Shown in pieces: positions 55,640 to 64,000 of a stretch of 64,000 nucleotides of DNA. Every line of letters begins with the position of its first letter. The first letter of the stretch is position 1. The DNA is from Bubalus kerabau. Its lineage: Eukaryota > Chordata > Mammalia > Artiodactyla > Bovidae. The position numbers and the translations under genes were made by a program. The notes under the pieces were generated by a model. That model worked only from the letters and a program-made list of their open reading frames with translations. It was not told where the DNA came from and searched no databases. The DNA lies in the NCBI RefSeq assembly GCF_029407905.1, contig NC_073643.1, positions 32,498,501-32,562,500 on the forward strand, given 5' to 3'.

Positions 55640-56486
55640 AATCTGACTCCCTCTCCTGCCACCCCACTGCCATGATGTTAAATCCAGTGGTCATCCTTCA
55701 ACCCTCCTGTTAATTAACCTACAGGAAGCATTTGACATAGCTGATGGCTGCCTTTGAGGCTACGTTTCTGTTCGACCTTTGGGCCACCTCACTTTCTAGA
55801 TTTTTATTTTAACTCCACCGATTGCCCTTTTCGCTCTTTTTTAGTTTCTCCCCAACCTCTTAACACTGGATTGCCCCAGAATTTAGCCCTTGGCCTAAGC
55901 TTGTATTTCCATATTGTTTTCTCCTATGGCATGAAATATTGGATTCCTCTCCTAAACATTTGAGCCTTATAACCAACAGCCTATTTAACATTTACACTTT
56001 GATAACTAAAAATACATATCTAAATGAACATGACCAAAACTCTATTCCAAGACCACTCGACCCCTCCATTGCCAAAGCTCTTTTGCCCTCAGCCTTCTTC
56101 AAGTGTTTCCCTGACAACTCCATTCTTCTTACTCAGCCAGTAATGCTTGACTTCTTTTTCTCATGCATCCAATATGTAACCACCAAAAAAGCTGTGCTGG
56201 CTTTACCTGCAAAATGTATCCAGAATCGAGCCACGCCCCCCCATCCCTACAATTTTGGTCCAAGCCACCATCATCTCTTGCCTGGATTAATACAACAGCC
56301 TCCTAACCATTCTCCCTGCTTCTACACTTCCTCGCTCTGAATCTCTTTTCACTTCAGCAATCAGTGTTCCCTGGAAATGTAAGTCAGATCATGTCACTTC
56401 TAGGCTCAAAATTTGCAATAGCTCCATTTATCACTCCCAGCAACATTAAAATTCCGCCTTTGGCTACAGGCTCCTACATAATCTGG
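55640..56486 (+). mobile_element. L2-type LINE ORF2 remnant
   Basis: 'caaaatgtatccagaatcga', 'ttttggtccaagccaccatc' and 'atctcttgcctggattaata', then 'cctcctaaccattctccctg' would encode a decayed SRI...LVQATIISCLD.YNSLL stretch, the end of a CR1/L2-type reverse transcriptase (RLDYCNSLL family motif). The open frame 55939-56340 follows part of it but is in a mixed frame. Broken by a Bov-tA at 56487. Confidence 0.65.
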
Positions 56487-56700
56487 ACTTCCCTGGTGGC
56501 TCAGATGGTAAAGCGTCTGTCTACAATGTGAGAGACCTGGGTTCAATCCCTGGGTTGGGAAGATTCCCTGGAGAAGGAAATGGCAATCCACTCTAGTACT
56601 CTTGCCTTGAAAATCCCATGGACAGAGGAGCTTGGTGCAGGCTACTATCCATGGGGTCGCAAAGAGTCGGGCACAACTGAGCGACTTCACTTTCACTTTC
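56487..56700 (+). mobile_element. Bov-tA SINE
   Basis: 'acttccctggtggctcagat', 'gacctgggttcaatccctgg', 'gaagattccctggagaagga' and 'atggggtcgcaaagagtcgg'. Duplication ctacataatctgg (56474-56486) and ctatataatctgg (56701-56713), 12 of 13. It splits the L2-type LINE. Confidence 0.95.
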
Positions 56701-56713
56701 CTATATAATCTGG

Positions 56714-56963
56714 TTTCCCATCAACTGTTTGACTTTCTCCTTCTTCAGTCTGCTTGAGCCAAACCCTGCCGTGTGGGGGTGGGGGGTGGAGAGAGGGGGT
56801 TGCACTGGGTCTTCCATGTCTGCATCTCAGTTCCCCTAGATAACTGCTTCATTTCCCCCTTATCATTTGCTGAAGAGTCTTCTCACTGGAGTCTATCCTC
56901 AGTATCCTAATAAGTACTGTCATCTGCCCTGGCCATCTCACCATTAACTATCATCTGCTCTCT
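56714..56963 (+). mobile_element. L2-type LINE 3' region, continued
   Basis: Decayed continuation after the Bov-tA, with a G-rich insertion-like stretch at 56773-56802. Low similarity, assigned by position and phrase order only. Confidence 0.45.
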
Positions 56964-56971
56964 CAATCTTC

Positions 56972-57245
56972 TGCTGCCGCTGCTAAGTCGCTTCAGTCGT
57001 GTCCGACTCTGTGCCACCCCATAGACGGCAGCCCACCAGGCTTCCTAGTCCCTGGGATTCTCCAGACAAGAACACTGGAGTGGGTTGCCATTTCCTTCTC
57101 CAATGCATGAAAGTGAAAAGTGAAAGTGAAGTTGCTCAGTCGTGTCTGACTCCTAGCAACCCCATGGACTGCAGCCTACCAGGCTCCTCCGTCCATGGGA
57201 TTTTCCAGGCAAGAGTACTGGAGTGGGGTGCCATTGCCTTCTCCG
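56972..57245 (-). mobile_element. Bov-A2 SINE
   Basis: Reverse Bov-A2: 'taagtcgcttcagtcgtgtc', 'gtgccaccccatagacggca', 'cttctccaatgcatgaaagt', 'ctagcaaccccatggactgc' and 'gagtactggagtggggtgcc'. Duplication caatcttc at 56964-56971 and 57246-57253. Confidence 0.95.
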
Positions 57246-57299
57246 CAATCTTCCTCTACCAGGTATGATTTCTTATAATAGTTATTAATCTCTAATAGA

Positions 57300-57790
57300 A
57301 TTATAACATTTACTATGCTTACTGTTTATTTTCCAACTCTATGTCTAGAAGGTAGGTATTGTGAGTGAGAGATCTTAGTTTGGTTCACTGTTGAACTCTA
57401 AAGCCTAAAACCTGGCACACAGTAAGGCTCAATAAGTAGTTCTAGAATGGACCCATGAATGAATGAATGGCCATGTTTTTACCCATTCCCTTTGCACACT
57501 GTCCCCTTTATTTGGAACATCCTTTGTTCATTGTCACACAGTGGCTCATTCAGACACCAAAGATCCCACAGGATGTCTTCCTAAGAGCACAATCTCAAAG
57601 AACCCCCAGTTATTTGCCACAAAACACCTTATTTTCATCATTCTTATCACTTATCCAGTATCTTCTCATTTGTCTATTTGCTTTTTATCTATTTTCTGCC
57701 CCTACCCCAACTCATTCAGTCACCTCTGAATCCCTAAGACCTAGAACACTGCCTGGCAGCCATCCTGCAAACATTTATTATAAGAAGAAA
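57300..57790 (+). mobile_element. L2 LINE 3' ends
   Basis: 57300-57475: 'acctggcacacagtaaggct' then 'caataagtag' and 'gaatgaatgaatgg'. 57476-57790: 'attccctttgcacactgtcc' then 'ctaagacctagaacactgcc' and 'tggcagccatcctgcaaaca'. Both are L2 3' termini on the plus strand. The open frame 57467-57967 overlaps this non-coding region and is accidental. Confidence 0.65.
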
Positions 57791-58940
57791 AATCACACAG
57801 TTAGTGTACCATCTGGAAAGCATTACACAAATTATATGTTAATGGCAGAATCCAAAACACAACTCTTTCCTACTGCAAGTCAAAGCCCCCTTCATAGGTG
57901 TTCTGTCAATGTAGCAACCAGAAGAATGCTAAACAAGAGGATAAAATACGATTATTACTATTGTTAGTAGACTTTCCCATCATGATTTATCTAACTTAGT
58001 TAACAACCTAGTTTTCCCACAAGTAGCTCAGACCCATGAAGGGTTGAAAAATCTTGAACTGAGCTCCTCTCTCATGTCATAGAATCTCTATTTCACTGAC
58101 AGGGAAATTTTGTCCTTGATTGACGCTTGCCTTACTGTTTATAAACAAATTTTCCTTTGTTTTGTTTTATCCGAACAAATATCTATAGGATCTTAACCCA
58201 CTGCTATTGAATCCACATTTCAATGCTCTTATTCTTAGTAGGCAGTGAGGGAGTGTCTGATTCTCTATGCCCAGTTAAAGCCACGAAAGAATGGACAGTG
58301 ACAGCATTCCCGGATTGTCCATATCCTGGAGCTGCAAGATTACAGCACAGATGATCATACTGGAGCTAAGTGTTTCCCATGAAGAACACAGGAAGCTTGA
58401 TGGGGATCCATAAAGGATTAGGGATTATGAACTCAGACAAAGTGCTCAAAAGAAGTGACAGAGATAGTAATAATGAAAGCAGGAAATATCTTCAGTTTGA
58501 TGACAATACCTATTCATGTGGTAGGTGTGGGGAGGTTTCCCCATGACCAGTCCTCAATAACTCACCTTGGTAGTAATAGTACACAATTATGAGCATCTTA
58601 GTCCACTGAACACAAGGTAGCCTGTCATAGGGTAATTTGGGAGATAAAGTAATTTGATAAAGTGTCAGGATCTTTTACTCAGTCATTTGAAGGAGGTAAG
58701 CAAGGCTGATGTTGTGAGTGGAAAGTTGTCCACCAGCCCCTTTACATCAGAAACTCATGGGGCTGTTGGACATGCTCATTTAAATGGTGCCCCAAGGTTT
58801 AGCCTCCACAGGACATCGTAGACACATTCCCCACACTGTCCCATTTTCTCTTCATGGAGGTGTCCCAGGCCAGGGATCCTCCTCTCTGCTATTTCAATGC
58901 CTGGCCTTTGATCTCATGTCCTCCTCACATCTCTGCCTCC
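57791..58940. other. Unassigned sequence
   Basis: No repeat, RNA gene or exon recognised over about 1.15 kb. Confidence 0.4.
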
Positions 58941-58954
58941 CCTTCACTAAAGTG

Positions 58955-59164
58955 TGTGTGTATGAGCTCAGTCGCTCAGTCATGTCTCTTTGTGACCCCA
59001 TGGACTGTAGCCCACCAGGCTCCTCTGGCCATAGGATTTCCCAGGCAAGAATACTGGAGCGGGTTGCCATTTCCTTCTCAAGGGATATTCCAGCCCCTGG
59101 GATCAAACCTGAATTCCTGTATCTAGCAGGCAGATTCTTTACTACTGAGTTACCTGGGAAGCCA
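58955..59164 (-). mobile_element. Bov-tA SINE
   Basis: Reverse copy from 'gagctcagtcgctcagtcat' to 'tgagttacctgggaagc'. Duplication cttcactaaagtg (58942-58954) and cttcaccaatgtg (59165-59177), 11 of 13. Confidence 0.93.
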
Positions 59165-59177
59165 CTTCACCAATGTG

Positions 59178-59550
59178 AGCCTCCTCTAACTGCTATGATT
59201 TTAGTCAGCAACACTATGTGTGTGTGGATAACACTGGAGAACTTCCCTGGGAACGAGATGTATTTGTTAAAATCAATGTGAAATTATATATCTGAAGCAA
59301 GAGGGGAGGAGGCTGTAGCAATGGTTCTGACCAGGTTAAAAAGGTTGGCAAGGGGGGCATCCCAGTAGAGGGGGAAAGTCCCATAGAGAGCGACAGGTAT
59401 CTACAGCCGTAAAGCAATAGTTATCACTGGGCAATGCATTGGTCTTTAGGCTAAAATGCTTAAAGAAGAAAGAAAGAGAGAAAGTGGCAGGGGCAGATAC
59501 TGTGTGAGCAGTTAGTTTTTTGAGAAGTATATGTATCATTTAGTAAGCCA
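59178..59550. other. Unassigned sequence
   Basis: No feature recognised. Confidence 0.4.
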
Positions 59551-59700
59551 TTTAGGGACTTTCCCAGTGGTCTGATGGTTAAGATTCTGTGCTTCCACTG
59601 CAGGGGATGCAGGTTTGATCTTTCTTTGGAGAACTAAGATCCCATATGCCTCACGGCATGGCCAAAAAAAAAAAAAGACACCTATATTTAAAAAAAAAGT
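59551..59700 (+). mobile_element. CHR-2-type SINE
   Basis: 'agggactttcccagtggtct', 'gattctgtgcttccactgca', 'ggggatgcaggtttgatct', 'actaagatcccatatgcctc' and 'acggcatggccaaaaa', then poly-A. Confidence 0.85.
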
Positions 59701-60358
59701 CATTTAAATAAGACAAACACATGTTCCATAATAAAAAGCGTTTGGAAAAACCAGGGCTTGCCCCCGTAATGAATGGTCATTGTTACTGCATGTCATACCA
59801 GAAACCAGTGTAATGGGAGATTTGAGGCAGGAAAATGATTTTACCATATATGGCGGGTTATCATGCTTATTATTTGTCAGCCTAGCATCCTGTCCCTCTT
59901 CCTTTGGTAACAGACCCATATTTAGGGAATCACCACTCCCCTTCTTTCAGTCCAAGGAGTTTTTACCTCCTTGCTTGTGCAGATGTGACATGGTTTGAGT
60001 ACCATGATCCTAATAATGAAGACCCCAGAGGTGGTCATGTGACTCAGTTCATCCAATGAAACCCAGTCCTGGGAGTCTGGTCAGGGCTCTAGCAAAGGAG
60101 ACTCTTTATCACTGGAATTAGAGCTGGATGCCTATGGCCATGGGGGGTGGGAGAGAGGAGGAACAAGGATGGAATTTGCCTGAGGGATAAGCAAACAAAG
60201 AAAGTCAGGAAAGAGAGAAAGCTAAAGAGATCTAAAGAAGGTATTTGTACACCTGGATTCAGCTGTGTCTTTGTGACTTTTAAGTCAATGATTTCCTATC
60301 GCTTAAGCTAGTTTGTATGGGATTTCTGTCACTTGCACTCAGAACAGTCTGACAGATA
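59701..60358. mobile_element. Unassigned, then MLT1-like LTR (about 59985-60358)
   Basis: In the right half, 'ggtggtcatgtgactcagtt', 'ggagactctttatcactgga', 'cttaagctagtttgtatggg' and 'atttctgtcacttgcactca' follow an old MaLR LTR order. 59701-59984 is unassigned. Confidence 0.45.
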
Positions 60359-60600
60359 TTAATAATAAATATCAGCTGACACTTATCTAGTGCTTACTAT
60401 GTGCCCATCAGACAAACCTTTATACATAAACTCACCTAATCCTCTAAGAACCCCATGAGGCTGATGCTATTACACCCTCATATTATAAGTGGGAAAACTG
60501 TGTGATCCCAAGATCATATAACTAGCCAATGATGGATTCAGGATTCCAACCCAAGCAGCCCAGGTCCAGAGTTGATGCCTTTGACCACTGCTTCTCCTAT
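60359..60600 (-). mobile_element. MIR SINE
   Basis: 'gtgcttactatgtgcccatc', 'cacctaatcctctaagaacc', 'ccatgaggctgatgctatta', 'ataactagccaatgatggat' and 'gaccactgcttctcc' is the reverse of MIR, nearly full length. Confidence 0.8.
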
Positions 60601-60942
60601 GTCTAATGGAGTACAGAATCAGTTTGAAGATCACTTACAATTTCCAGAGGGAATAACCTGGGTCCCGCTTAGCCAGGGTGAGAGGATTTCTTTGGGATTT
60701 TGACTTCAATTAGAGTGTAACTTCCTGCAGAGCAAGAACTACATTTCATTCTTTAAATCCCAGTGTCTAGCACATGCTTGGCTCTTGACAACACAGTCAG
60801 GACGGACACTGAATTGAAATGGAAGGCAGGATTCGTTAAAAACGGGTCTGTCGTTGTGCCCACAGGGTATAGAATAAAGTTCTAGAGCCAGGAACCAGGA
60901 CCAAAGTGTGTGCATATAAGCAAGCTCACCCGGGAGCAGAGC
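60601..60942. other. Mostly unassigned, possible L2 end near 60700-60800
   Basis: 'agagcaagaactacatttca' then 'cagtgtctagcacatgcttg' loosely resembles an L2 terminus. The rest is unassigned. Confidence 0.4.
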
Positions 60943-61114
60943 TATAGGACTCTTTACAACCCCAAGGACTGTATAGTCCATGGAATTCTCTAGGCCAGAA
61001 TACTGGAGTGGGTAGCCTTTCCCTTCTCCAGGGGATCTTCCCAACCCAGGGATTGAACCCAGGTCTCCCGCATTGCAGGCAGATTCTTTACCAGCTGAGC
61101 CACAAGGGAAGCCC
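60943..61114 (-). mobile_element. Bov-tA SINE (3' part replaced or truncated)
   Basis: Reverse copy: 'ggactgtatagtccatggaa', 'gaatactggagtgggtagcc', 'gggatcttcccaacccaggg' and 'ctgagccacaagggaagccc'. The usual 'gtcgctcagtcgtgtccgac' end is missing or decayed on the left. Confidence 0.9.
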
Positions 61115-62490
61115 AAGGACTTCATAATGAATTACAATTCACTTTCAAAAACTTGGGCTAATTTTTTGTCTCCCTCTTAACAATAGCTGTGGCTGCTGCT
61201 TAAGTCATAAAGGAAATCAGTTTTCTGAACCCTCTCCTAGAGCCCTGGGCAAGTTTCAACCACACCCTCTGCATGCTTGGCAAGTTCTATTCACTTCGCT
61301 GCTGCCGCCCCATGGATTCCAAGCATGGGTTTTCTTCTATTTCGCTGGCTGTCCCCCCACCGCCCCACCTTCCTCCAAATGTCCGTTCTGATCAGATGGA
61401 CAAGTCAGGCTTTGCCCAATTAGTTCACTTTAAGTAGCTTACCCAGTACTTTATTAAAAGCAAAATCCACATTAGGTTGACAAGATTAGAGGAAAATATA
61501 AAAATAAATTACTGTATTAAAATTAATTAAATGAAAAGCTGTATCTAATACCAGGAAATGATGGACTTCACAGGAGCAGTGAAGCCCTTAGTTCAACAAA
61601 TCATTTTTAAAAATCCTAAAAACTCCCAACCCAGGCCTGAATTAAATATGCTATACCAAATGCAAAAGCAAAAAGATGTTAATTTTGGCTTTTTTGAACA
61701 AAATGAATAAAAAGTTCATTCTGCTCTTTGCCCTGCAGGAAAACTCTTTTTGATTGCAACACCATTCCCCATGTTGAGTGTCATAAATAATATCATCTCA
61801 GACTTGGAGAATGACTTTGGTTTGAGGATCTTGAAGAATTTTGAAGATATTCATGCAAGTACATAGAGAGACAAATAAATAGAACTACAGGTTCAACTGC
61901 TCAGGTTAACATTTATCAAGTACCCACCAGGAGGTTCTGTGCTGAGTAATGGGCATACCAAAAAAGGGTGCAAGCTACAAGACGTGAGGGAGACAATTAG
62001 GACTAGAATCCAACACAAAATGCGTAATGCTTTCAACTTTTATACCCTCTCATCAATTATTTTTGTAACTTAGTTCTTGACAAGTTCGAACTCCTTCATT
62101 CAGTGATTAACAATACAAGGAATTGGATTTTAGTGGATATGGAAAAAATTGGGGTGAAATCAAGTCCAATGTGGAATATTATGGAAGTACCTAGATGCTT
62201 TTATTCTTCATTCATATTTTGGAATTCATACATTCCCTTTAGGATCCCAAGTCATTTTCATATTTTTCTTCTGTGCATGTGCATTGATGTGTCAGGGCTG
62301 AAATAGTCAGATAATGGGATGGGTTTTCTTGGCTGCCTCTTCTCTTCTAAAGCAAGTCCTCATCATCTGCACTACATCTCAGGAAAGAAATGGAAAAGCA
62401 GGTGGACCGAAGAACCAAATGCGGGCTTCAGGATGGTTGGGTGGAACCATCCTCACCAGCTGCATCACTTATGAGCCCTGTGATAGAGTC
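61115..62490. other. Unassigned sequence
   Basis: About 1.4 kb with no recognisable repeat, RNA gene or exon. The frame at 62103-62306 is unsupported. Confidence 0.4.
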
Positions 62491-62494
62491 CAAG

Positions 62495-62655
62495 GACTCA
62501 GCACCCCTGAGCCTCTATCTCCTCTTCTAGTAAAAGGGGACAATCTGAGCTTCTGCCCTCTAGGGTAGCTGGGCAGATAAAATGGGTCTCAATACATATG
62601 AAGCTTATAGCACCAGGCTTGGCACATCGTCAGAGCTGGTATATTTTAGGTCCCC
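62495..62655 (+). mobile_element. MIR SINE fragment
   Basis: 'ctgagcctctatctcctctt', 'ctagtaaaaggggacaatct', 'gctgggcagataaaatgggt' and 'caccaggcttggcacatcgt' follow the MIR 3' half ('tgcctcagtttcctcatctgtaaaatggggata ... agtgcctggcacatagt'). Confidence 0.65.
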
Positions 62656-62895
62656 ACCTGAGCTGATAATACTGTATTTTCTGCACCTTGATTAAATTTC
62701 AGTGCATTGTCCTCTTTTCCCCCTCAGAAGAGGCCTGATTTCTCTCTATTCCACCATTGCCCCAGTTTCCATTCCCCTCTATCTGCATCCTCTGCCTTGA
62801 ACATATATTTATTTGTATGTTTATCCTCCTCCCAATTACCTCCCTGAGGTAGTTACTGTGACATTTATAAATGAGGAAAACAGAGTTACTTTTTC
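62656..62895. other. Unassigned sequence
   Basis: Nothing recognised. Confidence 0.4.
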
Positions 62896-62899
62896 TCCC

Positions 62900-63040
62900 T
62901 CCCAACAGAACTTAAGCTCTGTGAGAGAAGGAACTGGTCTGTTCTTTCCCTGATGCATGCCGAGATTCCAGAACACTGCTTGGTACACAGCAGGTACTCC
63001 ATAAATATTACTAGAATGAATGAACAAATTAGTTGTTCTC
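62900..63040 (+). mobile_element. L2 LINE 3' end
   Basis: 'cagaacttaagctctgtgag', 'agaaggaactggtctgttct', 'cagaacactgcttggtacac' and 'agcaggtactccataaatat', then 'gaatgaatgaac' is a clear L2 3' terminus. Confidence 0.75.
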
Positions 63041-64000
63041 AAGGGCACAATACTTCCTAGCACAAGTCAGACCCACAGTCCCTTCTTCCTTGAATATTAG
63101 ACCATTTTGGAAAAGCTACACTTGTTCTTGTCCAGATTTGAGGAGACTTATAATGCAAGAAGTGCTGGATTCCTCATGGTGGTATTTCCCCAGCGTAACT
63201 GATACCTTGCAGTTTCATCAGAATATCCTCCTACAATCCCATGCCCTGAGAAGTGATCATCTGGACTCACAAATATACACACCAAGAAATTTCAGGTTCC
63301 CTTTCAAGTCCAAAGTGTGACAATACTGGGTCCACACTCCGGCTGTCTCTGAGTGACTGCACCTTCATTTGGCCAGAGTATGTGCTCTAGGTTGCTACAG
63401 TCTTTTCCCTGTCCTTTTTGCCTTTCTGTCAATCATTGCGGGTGTCAGTTGTAATTTATTGCTACAACTTTGCAGTATTTCCTAAAAGAGAAGTATCTTG
63501 ATCAAAAGTGAGAAAACAGAAGACTTGGTGCTTTAAAAAGATGAGAGAAAAAAAAATTAAATAAGGATAGATTATTCTGAGATGTTTGCTATGGAATTGC
63601 CCATCAATTGACTCTTTATGTTATCTGCCCACTCTAGATACATGAGTTTACCAGTCTACCCTAGAGAGTGGGCCCTATGCCTTGGACCACTCAGCCATCC
63701 TGGGGTTCTGCTAAATTGATGACTATTTAGTGTTTTTTCCTTTGTTGAAGTGAGCAAGACATGTTTGGATGTCAGCTTAATTTCTGTTATTTAACTCTAT
63801 GCAAGCAATACTTTGACTAATACTTCTACGGAATGTTAATTAAAAAAAAACAAAAACAAAAAACAAACCTGAGAAATGGCTATTCTGCCAGGATCACAAA
63901 CAGTAATCTAATCTGAACGCATTATGGCATTTCATTTCTGATTATACTTATATATCAGGATATGTTTCAATATCTCTATCAGTAATAGGTATTCTAGAAA
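63041..64000. other. Unassigned sequence to window edge
   Basis: No repeat or gene recognised in the last kilobase apart from an A-rich (aaaac)n stretch at 63842-63869. Confidence 0.4.

Noticed and set aside
56773..56802. G-rich stretch as a G-quadruplex
   Set aside because: Only three clear G-runs of three or more with suitable loops; weaker than the tract at 45706.
57467..57967. 166-codon plus-strand frame
   Set aside because: Runs across an L2 3' terminus and beyond; no protein family features.
1..64000. CRISPR arrays, operons, phage or bacterial features
   Set aside because: The repeats are dispersed eukaryotic retrotransposons; no regularly spaced repeats, ribosome binding sites or dense coding are present.

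Overview
This window looks like non-coding nuclear DNA of a ruminant, most likely a bovid. The diagnosis rests on repeats: six copies of the RTE-clade LINE BovB, twelve Bov-tA SINE loci, three Bov-A2 SINEs, four CHR-2-type tRNA-derived SINEs, and L1 copies carrying the artiodactyl-type 3' UTR. Older mammalian repeats (MIR, L2, MLT1-like LTRs, Tigger1, a hAT remnant) lie underneath. I found no exon, promoter or intact cellular gene. Every long open frame I could explain is a fragment of a LINE reverse transcriptase or endonuclease, or an antisense shadow of one. Family names come from memory of consensus sequences, not from a search, so subfamily assignments are approximate.

Layout. 0-8 kb: AT-rich unassigned sequence with old repeats (L1M-like, L2, MIR, CHR-2). 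8.3-10.1 kb: a BovB 3' end beside an L1 3' end that is split by a Bov-tA. 10.5 kb: a 5S rRNA retropseudogene with target-site duplications. 10.7-20.1 kb: mostly repeat-poor AT-rich sequence. 20.1-22.3 kb: old repeats, including a Tigger1 split by a young L1 tail. 22.8-24.5 kb: a 5'-truncated BovB with a 364-codon open reverse-transcriptase frame on the plus strand. 26.5-29.9 kb: a near full-length BovB in the opposite direction whose 5' third is inverted, flanked by a perfect 12-bp duplication. 30-36.5 kb: L1 and L2 pieces, a complete truncated L1 with a 13-bp duplication, and a BovB with its middle deleted. 36.7-42.7 kb: inverted Bov-tA pair, L1 and BovB tails, and a Bov-tA dimer. 43-46.2 kb: MIR, an MLT1-like LTR, and an old L1 interrupted by a younger L1. 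46.7-53 kb: MIR, L1, Bov-A2, a probable solo LTR, and two SINEs inserted at the same site. 54.3-57.8 kb: L2-type LINE broken up by CHR-2, an inverted L1, Bov-tA and Bov-A2. 58-64 kb: scattered SINEs, MIR and L2 ends in otherwise unassigned sequence.

The genes do not work together in any pathway. What the window records is a series of retrotransposition events by two LINE machineries. Because target-site duplications survive at many loci, the events can be ordered: L2 and MIR first, then MLT1-like LTRs and Tigger, then L1 and CHR-2, then BovB, Bov-tA, Bov-A2 and young L1. I saw no sign of a new biological system. The best material for a second look is the two 5'-inverted (twin-primed) LINE insertions, the BovB inverted-repeat pair at 22.8-29.9 kb, the internally deleted BovB, and the 5S retropseudogene.
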